A DNA stretch of 24,237 nt from Dehalococcoidia bacterium (lineage in GTDB: Bacteria > Chloroflexota > Dehalococcoidia > GIF9 > AB-539-J10): the NCBI GenBank assembly GCA_030606165.1, contig JAUWGZ010000007.1:1-24237 (forward strand), given 5' to 3'. A program made the position numbers and the translations under genes. The notes below the pieces were generated by a model that was not told the origin of the DNA, did not search any database, and worked only from the letters and a program-made list of their open reading frames with translations. Positions 14,945 to 21,473 of this stretch are shown here, piece by piece (position 1 is the stretch's first letter; every line of letters begins with the position of its first letter).

Positions 14945-15121
14945 CCCATGGGAGTGGGGCTTGGCTGAAGACCCTTCACAGCACCCTGGTTCTCCTAGAT
15001 GACCACAGCAGTTCTGTCTTCGCCAGATCTTTATAAAGTTATTGCGAAACACTAGTTTCAGCTTTCTTCCCAGAGGCATGGGCGCTGACATATTGGTGAA
15101 AAACGCTCTTACTGTTGGCAT
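14939..15121 (-). CDS. Small Cys/His-rich protein
   Basis: A 60-aa protein of unknown function. The N-terminal half is basic and amphipathic (LGRKLKLVFRNNFIKIWRR). The C-terminal half has two Cys pairs, NCC-GHLGEPG-CC (38-48), and ends in HSHGS, suggesting a metal site. A strong AGGAGG seven bases before ATG 15121 argues that it is translated. It overlaps the end of the convergent reductase gene by six bases. It could be the last gene of the metF unit or independent. Confidence 0.7.
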   Translation of the reverse strand: MPTVRAFFTNMSAPMPLGRKLKLVFRNNFIKIWRRQNCCGHLGEPGCCEGSSAKPHSHGS

Positions 15122-15223
15122 ATTACGACCTCCTAAAAATACTCCTCGTTCTTCGACCTCAGGTAACGCTGCATATTGCTTCGTTTATTGTCCCCACCTA
15201 TGGGTTTTAACATAACTACAAAA

Positions 15224-16132
15224 TCACCCTGATTTTTTTAATCCTCCAACTCCTTCGGCTCCCAGATTCTGTAAACCGAGATTACTGACTACCTGAAGTA
15301 CGGCGTCACTTTGATTAAGAGTATAGAAATGAAAGTACCGGATGCCATGCTCCAAAAGGTCAGCACATTGCTCGGTAGCCACTTCTACACCAATTTTCTT
15401 TGCGTCCCCGGCCACAGAGCCCACCTTCTCAAACCTCTGGATAACATGTTCAGGAAGTGTAGCGCTACACATTTGACTGAACTTTTTGGTCCTATCGATG
15501 TCAGTAATCGGCATAATGCCTGCTATGATCGGGATCTTGATGTCGACCTTAGCCGCTCTCTCCAGAAAATCGTAAAAGTAACTGTTATCAAAGAACATCT
15601 GAGTTATGGCGAAGTCAGCACCAGCATCGATTTTCTGTTTCGTGTAGTACATATCCATTTCGAGGTTTGGCGATTCGCAGTGGCCTTCCGGGTACACAGC
15701 TACGCTGATAGAGAAGCCTGACAAGGAGACAGCGAGTTGTACAAGGTCTTTGGCATAACAGAAGCCGTCCTTCAGTGGAGTGAACTTTTCGGCTCCTTTA
15801 GGCGGGTCTCCCCTGAGAGCGAGCACGTTTTCAATGCCGAGTTTCATGTAGTTTTCCAGAATAGCTTTAAGCTCGTATCTATTCTGCTCGACGCATGTCA
15901 GATGAGGCATGGGGACCAGAGAAGTCTCCTGTAAAATACGCAGTACGAGATGCCTCGTGTTCTTTAACGTACCGCCGCCGGCGCCGTACGTTACCGAGAC
16001 AAAGGCAGGATTGAGGGCCTCAAATCTAGCAATATTCTTAAATAGCTGATCCTCCGCTGCCTTATCCTTGGGCGGGAAAAACTCAAAGGAAAGGTTTTCC
16101 CCTTTCTCTGCTATGAACTGACCTATTTTCAT
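15224..16132 (-). CDS. metF: 5,10-methylenetetrahydrofolate reductase
   Basis: Flavoenzyme that reduces methylene-THF to methyl-THF, used for methionine and for the methyl branch of the Wood-Ljungdahl pathway. It has 302 aa. Family segments are LSFEFFPPKD near the start, FVSVTYGAGG, HLTCVEQN, VLALRGDPP, VAVYPEGH and DFAITQMFFDN. The start is ATG 16132, with GGAGGG eight bases upstream; a longer reading to GTG 16171 overlaps the korB stop. It is directly downstream of korAB, tying one-carbon metabolism to ferredoxin-dependent 2-oxoacid chemistry. No metV-like partner gene is in view. Confidence 0.95.
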   Translation of the reverse strand: MKIGQFIAEKGENLSFEFFPPKDKAAEDQLFKNIARFEALNPAFVSVTYGAGGGTLKNTRHLVLRILQETSLVPMPHLTCVEQNRYELKAILENYMKLGIENVLALRGDPPKGAEKFTPLKDGFCYAKDLVQLAVSLSGFSISVAVYPEGHCESPNLEMDMYYTKQKIDAGADFAITQMFFDNSYFYDFLERAAKVDIKIPIIAGIMPITDIDRTKKFSQMCSATLPEHVIQRFEKVGSVAGDAKKIGVEVATEQCADLLEHGIRYFHFYTLNQSDAVLQVVSNLGLQNLGAEGVGGLKKSG

Positions 16133-16167
16133 ATTGGTCACCCTCCTATCGCCGAAATCACGTCGAC

Positions 16168-17019
16168 TCACATAAATTCCGCCAGGAGTTTCTCAACTCG
16201 ACGGGAGTCAATTTTCTGTTTCACCAGCGGTCCATCGCTCAGTACCGGTAGCTGGTCCTCGTAAACCGGTAAATCTTCTTCATAGATAATCCCGATGGGA
16301 ATTTCCTCTCCCCATATAAGCGCCTTTTCCAGTGCTGCCTTTTTGTCGCTGGGGTCATACCTTTCGTCTTCCAGATTATATACCCGTTCCCGATACCACT
16401 GAAAGGTATTCTTATGGTTGAATGAGACGCAGGGTTGCAGAATATCGATGAGGGCGAATCCCCGATGAGTAATACCCTTCTTAATAAGGTGGGAAAGGTG
16501 GTCTATATCCCCGGCGAAGCCTCTGGCGACGAAACTGGCACCGCTGACTATCGCCAGGGCGATAGGATTTACCGGGCTAGCTGCTCCGTAAGGCGTCGTC
16601 TTGGTGACAAAACCGACATCACTGGTGGGAGATGCCTGTCCCTTGGTCAGCCCATAGACCTGATTATTATGCACCAGATAGGTAATATCATGATTGCGAC
16701 GGGCAGCATGGAGAAAATGGTTGCCTCCCTCGCCGTAGGCATCCCCATCGCCGCTGACGGCGATAACTATCAACTCAGAATTGGCAATCCTGGCGCCAAT
16801 GGCTGGCGGAACCGGTCTGCCATGCAGGGAGTTGAACACATTGCCTCTGGTGTAGTGAGGTAGCTTGCCCGCCTGGCCGATACCGGAGACCAGTAAGACC
16901 TGATGAGGCTCAATCTTCATCTCAACCAGTGCTCTATTTAACGCATTCAATATGCCGAAGTTGCCGCAACCCGGGCACCACGCCGGCTTAAGTCCGGCAT
17001 AATCAGACGTTGTAACCAT
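16168..17019 (-). CDS. korB: 2-oxoacid:ferredoxin oxidoreductase, beta subunit
   Basis: TPP-binding subunit of 283 aa. C15-P-G-C18 near the start is the typical beta-subunit Cys pair. The TPP/Mg motif is SGDGDAYGEGGNHFLHAARRN, and NNQVYGLTKGQ-SPTS follows. The substrate (2-oxoglutarate, pyruvate or another 2-oxoacid) is not certain; the two-subunit layout with a gamma-alpha fusion is the Kor/OFOR kind. The start is ATG 17019, two bases after the korA stop, with GGAGGG inside the end of korA. Confidence 0.95.
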   Translation of the reverse strand: MVTTSDYAGLKPAWCPGCGNFGILNALNRALVEMKIEPHQVLLVSGIGQAGKLPHYTRGNVFNSLHGRPVPPAIGARIANSELIVIAVSGDGDAYGEGGNHFLHAARRNHDITYLVHNNQVYGLTKGQASPTSDVGFVTKTTPYGAASPVNPIALAIVSGASFVARGFAGDIDHLSHLIKKGITHRGFALIDILQPCVSFNHKNTFQWYRERVYNLEDERYDPSDKKAALEKALIWGEEIPIGIIYEEDLPVYEDQLPVLSDGPLVKQKIDSRRVEKLLAEFM

Positions 17020-17021
17020 CT

Positions 17022-18737
17022 TTAGCGTCCCTCCTTTTTCACTGCTTGGGCAATATAGGCTGGTGTAAAGGCCCGCCCATCGTATTTCAGGATGCGACCG
17101 CTGACATCGTATCCCGTTTCTGCTTTGATAAGGCGTGCGAGCTGTCCCGTAGCATTGTTTTCAATGACGTAGCTATTTCGGGCCTTACTGACAGCATCGG
17201 CTACTGCCTCCGCCGGGAAAGGCCATAGTTCATTGAGGTGAAGCATATTGACGCTGGCATCTTCCTTGCGCAGGATATCCACTGCCTCATGGATAGCTCC
17301 ATAAGTGCTGCCCCAGCCTATAAGGGTTATTTCCGCCTTTTTAGGACCGTACCTCTGTGGCGTGCCGATTTCCTGTTTAAGTGAAAGAAGCTTGCGCAGT
17401 CTTTTCTGCACCTGTGCTGTCCTCTCCCCAGCATCTTCCGTAAGGTGTCCTTCCTCATCGTGCTCGTCGCAGTCGGTGACCACCAGGGCCTTACCCAGAC
17501 CAGGGAAAGCTCGGGGAGAAATACCGGACTTTGTTACCCTGTGTCTCATGTACTCCGAGGGGTCATCCTCTTTATCTGAAAATAACATGCCGCGGTCAAT
17601 TGTTACCTGCGAGAGGTCTAACGGGTCAACGGTGGCGTAAGAGCTTGCCAGATGCTGGTCGGTTAAAATAATAACCGGCAGTTGGTATTTTTCTGCCCAG
17701 TTAAAAGCGTTGGTCGTTACCCAGAAGGCATCTTCAATGGTAGCCGGTGCCAAGACAGCCCTGGGGAAGTCGCCGTGGTGGGCATGAAGCACAAACTGAA
17801 GGTCACCCTGTTCCGTTCGGGTGGGTAGGCCTACAGCTGGACCTGGTCGCTGCCCATCAATTATCACTATTGGTGTTTCAGTAATGCCGGCCAGCCCTAT
17901 GCCTTCCACCATGAGGCAAAGGCCGCTGCCAGAGGTGGCAGTCATGGCCCTGACACCAGCGTAGGCAGCCCCAATAGCCATGTTGATGGCAGCTATCTCA
18001 TCCTCAGCGTGGACCATTACCAGGTCAAGGTCTTTTGATTTGGCTGCCATATATTCCATTATAGAACTGGCAGGGGTCATAGGATAGGCAGCCATGAATT
18101 TGCATCCTGCGGCAATGGCCCCCAGAGATATTGCCTCATTGCCGGTGAGCAGCATTCTCTTAGCCTCAGAGAGGGGCTTGATCTTACGAAAGTTGCCTTT
18201 GCGCTCAGACTGGACATAGTCGTATCCCGCCTTTGCCGCTGCAGTATTCCTATCGCCCACTTCGCCCTTCCCGAACCGGTCTACCAGAACCGTATTTAAC
18301 ATGTTCAGATCGTAATTTACCGCGGAAAGGGCAGCACCGAGGGCGACGGTGTTGATCATGAGCTTGTCTCCGGCCTTTTCTTCGGCCAGCTTCTCCAGCG
18401 GTATGCTCAAAAGGCTACCATTGTTACCGCTGACTCCCTTTATCTTTTCGCCATCGAAAATGATAATGCCTTGAGTAACCATGTTCGGTTGGTGCAATTC
18501 GATACTGTCCCTGTCGAGTGCAATCAGTATGTCCACGTCTTCGGCAATGGCATCTACCTTGCCATCACTGACTCTGACGCGGAAGAAGTTATGTCCGCCT
18601 CTTACTCTTGACTCGTAATCCTGGTCAGCGAAGATGTGATAGCCGCCGCGGGCAAAGACCTTAGCCAGCAGGAATCCTACCGACTGCACTCCCTGCCCGG
18701 CTTCTCCACCCACCATAAAATTAAAGTCAACAGGCAT
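17022..18737 (-). CDS. korA: 2-oxoacid:ferredoxin oxidoreductase, gamma-alpha fusion
   Basis: A 571-aa fusion. Residues 1-185 are the gamma domain (FMVGGEAGQGVQSVG, DQDYESRVRGGHNFFRVR). Residues 190-571 are the alpha domain, with AAYPMTPASS where YPITPSS is canonical, then TSGSGLCLMVEGIGLAG and TEQGDLQF. With KorB it oxidatively decarboxylates a 2-oxoacid to acyl-CoA and reduces ferredoxin, or runs in reverse in anaerobic carbon fixation. No delta ferredoxin domain is in this cluster. GGAGGTGA before ATG 18737 is a strong ribosome site. An AhpD-like gene remnant lies just upstream. Confidence 0.95.
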   Translation of the reverse strand: MPVDFNFMVGGEAGQGVQSVGFLLAKVFARGGYHIFADQDYESRVRGGHNFFRVRVSDGKVDAIAEDVDILIALDRDSIELHQPNMVTQGIIIFDGEKIKGVSGNNGSLLSIPLEKLAEEKAGDKLMINTVALGAALSAVNYDLNMLNTVLVDRFGKGEVGDRNTAAAKAGYDYVQSERKGNFRKIKPLSEAKRMLLTGNEAISLGAIAAGCKFMAAYPMTPASSIMEYMAAKSKDLDLVMVHAEDEIAAINMAIGAAYAGVRAMTATSGSGLCLMVEGIGLAGITETPIVIIDGQRPGPAVGLPTRTEQGDLQFVLHAHHGDFPRAVLAPATIEDAFWVTTNAFNWAEKYQLPVIILTDQHLASSYATVDPLDLSQVTIDRGMLFSDKEDDPSEYMRHRVTKSGISPRAFPGLGKALVVTDCDEHDEEGHLTEDAGERTAQVQKRLRKLLSLKQEIGTPQRYGPKKAEITLIGWGSTYGAIHEAVDILRKEDASVNMLHLNELWPFPAEAVADAVSKARNSYVIENNATGQLARLIKAETGYDVSGRILKYDGRAFTPAYIAQAVKKEGR

Positions 18738-18751
18738 TAATCACCTCCAGA

Positions 18752-18880
18752 CTAGCTCTTTTCATGTTTGTCGATAACCTCATCCACCCACTTCATAGCA
18801 GCAATCATGGTGGGAAAACCCGCCGTGGTAAACGCCAGAAGCACAGCATGGCGGAGCTCATCGGTGGTTACGCCTTCCTT
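18752..18880 (-). pseudogene. Carboxymuconolactone decarboxylase/AhpD-like 3' fragment
   Basis: A 42-codon open frame ending in TAG at 18752 reads VTTDELRHAVLLAFTTAGFP, TMIAAMKWVDEVI, DKHEKS. This is the C-terminal part of AhpD/CMD-family proteins. An in-frame TGA (18883-18881) closes it upstream, and the N-terminal region with the CxxC active site is missing. There is no start codon. The remnant was probably the first gene of the korAB unit or the last of the Usp unit before a deletion. Confidence 0.65.
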
Positions 18881-18928
18881 TCATTATTATGTTCGTTATG
18901 TGCTCCTGATTATCGCTCCTCCCTCGGC

Positions 18929-19402
18929 TTAAATGCCGGTTGTGCACCCGGGTGCTCTGACCATTAATACCGGTACAGGACTGCCTCTGAAAACCCTGTC
19001 GGTAACACTGCCGTGAGCCCACCGACTCGGACCGGAGCGACCATGGCTGGACATGACGATAATATCGCACCCGGGATGTTTTGCGTAAATAACAATCTCC
19101 TCGGCAGGGTCACCAAGAAGCACCTCCGTATCTACTTTGATTCCTTTAGCTTCCATTGCTTTAGCTATTCTGCCCAGATACCTCTGTGCCTGCTTCTCCT
19201 TCTTGCCGACTGCTTCAGGTACAATTCGCCGACCCGTTGGCTGGTTAGAGTCTGCCAAGGCGCTATAGCCCTGAATGCGCTCAGTAACGCTGACCAGAAC
19301 TACCTTTTCTGTGTCGCAGCATTTAGCCAACTCTTCTGCATGAGGAAGCGCACACTCGGCCAACTTAGAGCCATCTAATGGAACTAAAATTTTCTTGTAC
19401 AT
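18929..19402 (-). CDS. Universal stress protein, ATP-binding type
   Basis: A 157-aa UspA-fold protein. It begins KKILVPLDGSKLAECAL. The ATP-binding motif G-x2-G-x9-G-S is intact (SSHGRSG, then HGSVTDRVF), placing it in the nucleotide-binding group. AGGAGG is six bases before ATG 19402. It lies in the stress unit behind element copy C with the DJ-1/PfpI gene. Confidence 0.93.
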   Translation of the reverse strand: MYKKILVPLDGSKLAECALPHAEELAKCCDTEKVVLVSVTERIQGYSALADSNQPTGRRIVPEAVGKKEKQAQRYLGRIAKAMEAKGIKVDTEVLLGDPAEEIVIYAKHPGCDIIVMSSHGRSGPSRWAHGSVTDRVFRGSPVPVLMVRAPGCTTGI

Positions 19403-19430
19403 TTTTGACCTCCTTCTAACATATCCTGAT

Positions 19431-19949
19431 TCAGAGCAAAGCCTCGATTATTGCCTTATTGAATTTCGGCAGGTCGGCAGGTTTACGCGCGGTGATGATA
19501 TTGCCATCCCTGACCATCGGCTCATTAACCCAGATAGCGCCGGCATTTTTCAGGTCTACCGCTACCGAAGGCCATGAAGTTACACGGCGCCCTTTGACTA
19601 TATCGGCTGAGATAAGAAGCTGGGGCCCGTGGCAGACTGCGGCTATTATCTTGCCCTCAGCGTGCGCCTTTCGCACCAGATCAACCATCGGCTGGTGCAG
19701 ACGCATCTTGTCCGGAGCATAGCCGCCGGGAACAATTATGGCATCAAATTGACTGGCTCCAACCTTATCGGCGGTTGTGTCTACTGTCACCTCGGCCAGG
19801 CCTCTCTTTCCCTTGTAACTTTTCTTTGAGCCACTGCCCACAATCATCACCCTGGCGCCGGCATCTTTCATCGCCCGCAGTGGTTCCGTGAGCTCGGAGT
19901 CTTCAAAATTCTCCTCAGCCAGAATGGCAATGCGCTTTCCTGCAAGCAT
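19431..19949 (-). CDS. DJ-1/PfpI-family protein
   Basis: A 172-aa class I glutamine amidotransferase-like protein of the PfpI/YhbO type. The nucleophile elbow is AAVCHGPQLL with C106 and H107, and the conserved acidic segment EENFEDSEL is at 12-20. YhbO/DJ-1 relatives are described as stress proteins with protease, chaperone or glyoxalase/deglycase activity, and which applies here cannot be told. GGAGA lies eight bases before ATG 19949. Its neighbours are Usp and a small Lrp-like protein. Confidence 0.93.
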   Translation of the reverse strand: MLAGKRIAILAEENFEDSELTEPLRAMKDAGARVMIVGSGSKKSYKGKRGLAEVTVDTTADKVGASQFDAIIVPGGYAPDKMRLHQPMVDLVRKAHAEGKIIAAVCHGPQLLISADIVKGRRVTSWPSVAVDLKNAGAIWVNEPMVRDGNIITARKPADLPKFNKAIIEALL

Positions 19950-19954
19950 ATGTA

Positions 19955-20296
19955 TTATCTCCTTCCTAAATTGGTCGTCTTTCTCCTAGTGTTAGCTTTT
20001 TTCACCTTCCTTTTGCGTGGTGTTGAATTAATTGAAGTAAGCAGGTCAGGCGAAATCTCATCATCTTGAGTCACCAGCAGACGCAGGTATTCGGTGATGC
20101 CATCAATGCATCCGAGAACCGGCATTATCGCTTCAGCCAGGCTTTGCCTGTCTGAAGCTTCAACCATGGCAATGATATTGGGATACCCTTCCAGCCGGTC
20201 AGCAAGAATAACCTCTGCCCTGCTCCGCAGCATTTGAACCGCGTATTCGCAGTTCCTATCTACAATATCAAGTAACATGTACGCCCTTGCGCTCAT
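19955..20296 (-). CDS. Small Lrp/AsnC-ligand-domain-like protein
   Basis: A 113-aa protein with no DNA-binding domain in its first half. Residues 1-75 (AYMLLDIVDRNCEYAVQML, EGYPNIIAMVEASDRQSLAE, IDGITEYLRLLV) follow the beta-alpha-beta pattern of the Lrp/AsnC effector (RAM) domain. The last 25 residues are very basic (TPRKRKVKKANTRRK) and could bind nucleic acid. The function is not known. GAGGTG is seven bases before ATG 20296, right after the stop of the 57-aa gene. Confidence 0.8.
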   Translation of the reverse strand: MSARAYMLLDIVDRNCEYAVQMLRSRAEVILADRLEGYPNIIAMVEASDRQSLAEAIMPVLGCIDGITEYLRLLVTQDDEISPDLLTSINSTPRKRKVKKANTRRKTTNLGRR

Positions 20297-20310
20297 TTCT
20301 TTGCACCTCT

Positions 20311-20484
20311 TTATTCACCCATGATTTCTGGACGATGCCACGCTGCGATAAGATGGGACTCGAGGCAATCCAGCGTTTGCCATCCAGGGCAGAAGATCAC
20401 AAGCTCGTGACCATCGAGAATGGAACGCACTGCTGTCCTGTTTAAAGACTGAGTTTGCTGATGTTGGACTAATGCAACCACCAT
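20311..20484 (-). CDS. 57-residue small protein, first gene of the stress operon
   Basis: A short uninterrupted frame from ATG 20484: MVVALVQHQQTQSLNRTAV, then ILDGHELVIFCPGWQTLDCL and a tail ending EIMGE. TTGGAG lies seven bases before the start, the next gene starts 14 bases after the stop, and a good promoter (element C with TAGAAT) lies just upstream. That is strong context for translation. No family is recognised; VIFCPGWQTLDC has two Cys near an aromatic turn. A longer overlapping frame in the same stretch looks non-coding. Confidence 0.65.
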   Translation of the reverse strand: MVVALVQHQQTQSLNRTAVRSILDGHELVIFCPGWQTLDCLESHLIAAWHRPEIMGE

Positions 20485-20515
20485 TGATTTTCTCCAAGAG
20501 TACTTCGGTAGGGAT

Positions 20516-20583
20516 ATTCTATAAAGCAGGCAATGGAAAAGTCATAAAATACAGGTGGAAAAAGTTACAAAACTATGACATTT
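20516..20583 (-). promoter_or_regulatory. 43-bp element copy C with promoter of the stress operon
   Basis: The element is 20541-20583 (plus orientation). Read on the minus strand, ATGACT is followed after exactly 18 bases by TAGAAT (20521-20516), predicting a start near 20509 and a 25-nt leader with the TTGGAG site. It lies between the response-regulator stop and the 57-aa gene. Confidence 0.6.
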
Positions 20584-20617
20584 AGGAGAATACTGGGGAA
20601 ACCGGGCAGAAAGACTT

Positions 20618-21316
20618 TCAGGTGGACTGCAGGTCCATGATGTAGCCTGTCTTGGGTATGGTGCGAATGAGTTTGGGATTGTCGGGTTCACTCTCTATCT
20701 TTTCTCTCAGGCGGCTAATCCACGTGCGCAGTATCTGTAAATCGTCCCGATACTCAGGCCCCCAGATTCGTGTGAGAAGTTCACTGTACAGCATAAGGCT
20801 TCCGGCATTCTGGGCAAGCTCGCTGAGCAGAAGCCACTCGATGCGAGTCAAGCGAGTTTCTTTTCCTCGTACAACGACAAGGCGCTTTTTGAAATCAATG
20901 ACCAAATCACCCAGAGAAAGTTGGTCACGGATTTTCCGTTTCTCATCTGGTGACAGACGCCGCCTCACCGCCTCAATTCGTGCTACCAGTTCATCGGGGC
21001 TGAAAGGCTTGGCTAGATAGTCATCGGCACCGAGGCTGAGCCCCTTCACTTTATCTGCATTGGTTCCCTTAGCGCTGAGGATGATAACCGGTACCGGGGA
21101 AAAGGTGCGGAGCTCTTTTAATGTCTCAAAGCCGTCCTTCTTGGGCATCAAGATATCGAGCACCACCAGGTCCGGTTCCTGCGCCTGCATCTGCTCTAAA
21201 GCCTCTACTCCATCGCTGGCGGTAAGAACCTCGTAGCCTGAAGCTCTGAGCTTGGAGCTGAGGAAGTTAAGAATGCGCTGCTCATCATCGACTACCAGTA
21301 CCTGGAACTTTTTCAT
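20618..21316 (-). CDS. OmpR/PhoB-family response regulator
   Basis: A 232-aa two-domain regulator. The receiver domain has the acidic pair D10-D11, phosphoacceptor D54 (VVLDILMP), S81 and K103 (AKPFSPDE). A C-terminal winged helix follows (RLTRIEWLLLSELAQNAG, ILRTWISRLREKIE), ending in IRTIPKTGYIM. The start is ATG 21316. A good promoter places the transcript start near 21342, so the longer GTG 21343 reading would barely be transcribed. It is divergent from the histidine kinase at 21474, its likely partner. The nearby 43-bp element, with direct TTTTrTrAC repeats, is a candidate target for this class of regulator. Confidence 0.95.
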   Translation of the reverse strand: MKKFQVLVVDDEQRILNFLSSKLRASGYEVLTASDGVEALEQMQAQEPDLVVLDILMPKKDGFETLKELRTFSPVPVIILSAKGTNADKVKGLSLGADDYLAKPFSPDELVARIEAVRRRLSPDEKRKIRDQLSLGDLVIDFKKRLVVVRGKETRLTRIEWLLLSELAQNAGSLMLYSELLTRIWGPEYRDDLQILRTWISRLREKIESEPDNPKLIRTIPKTGYIMDLQST

Positions 21317-21348
21317 GGCCCCACCCTTTACATGCCTGTTCACTCCAA

Positions 21349-21377
21349 ATCATATAAGTAAATGTTAACGATGTCAA
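21349..21377 (-). promoter_or_regulatory. Promoter of the response regulator
   Basis: On the minus strand TTGACA (21377-21372), a 17-bp spacer and TATGAT (21354-21349), a near-consensus sigma-70 promoter. The predicted start is about 21342, giving a 26-nt leader to ATG 21316. Confidence 0.7.
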
Positions 21378-21397
21378 AGCACCTCTTCAGCATTTTG

Positions 21398-21426
21398 TTG
21401 ACTGGCAAGCAAGGCAGAACTAGAAT
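21398..21426 (+). promoter_or_regulatory. Promoter of the histidine kinase
   Basis: TTGACT (21398-21403), a 17-bp spacer, then TAGAAT (21421-21426). The bases before it (21360-21403) resemble the 43-bp element weakly, with AAATGT at one end and ATTTT...TGACT at the other, hinting at autoregulation. Confidence 0.65.
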
Positions 21427-21473
21427 ATGAGCAGTTGGCCTGATTAGCAGGCTGGAGCGAGGAGAATGAAGAT

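Noticed and set aside
18858..19070. 70-codon minus-strand frame across the end of the Usp gene
   Set aside because: It is a shadow of the Usp coding frame, with no family pattern and no ribosome site.
20315..20497. 60-codon minus-strand frame over the 57-aa gene
   Set aside because: Its composition (Ser/Arg-rich, no pattern) looks like a shadow. The overlapping frame 20311-20484 has the ribosome site and better operon spacing.
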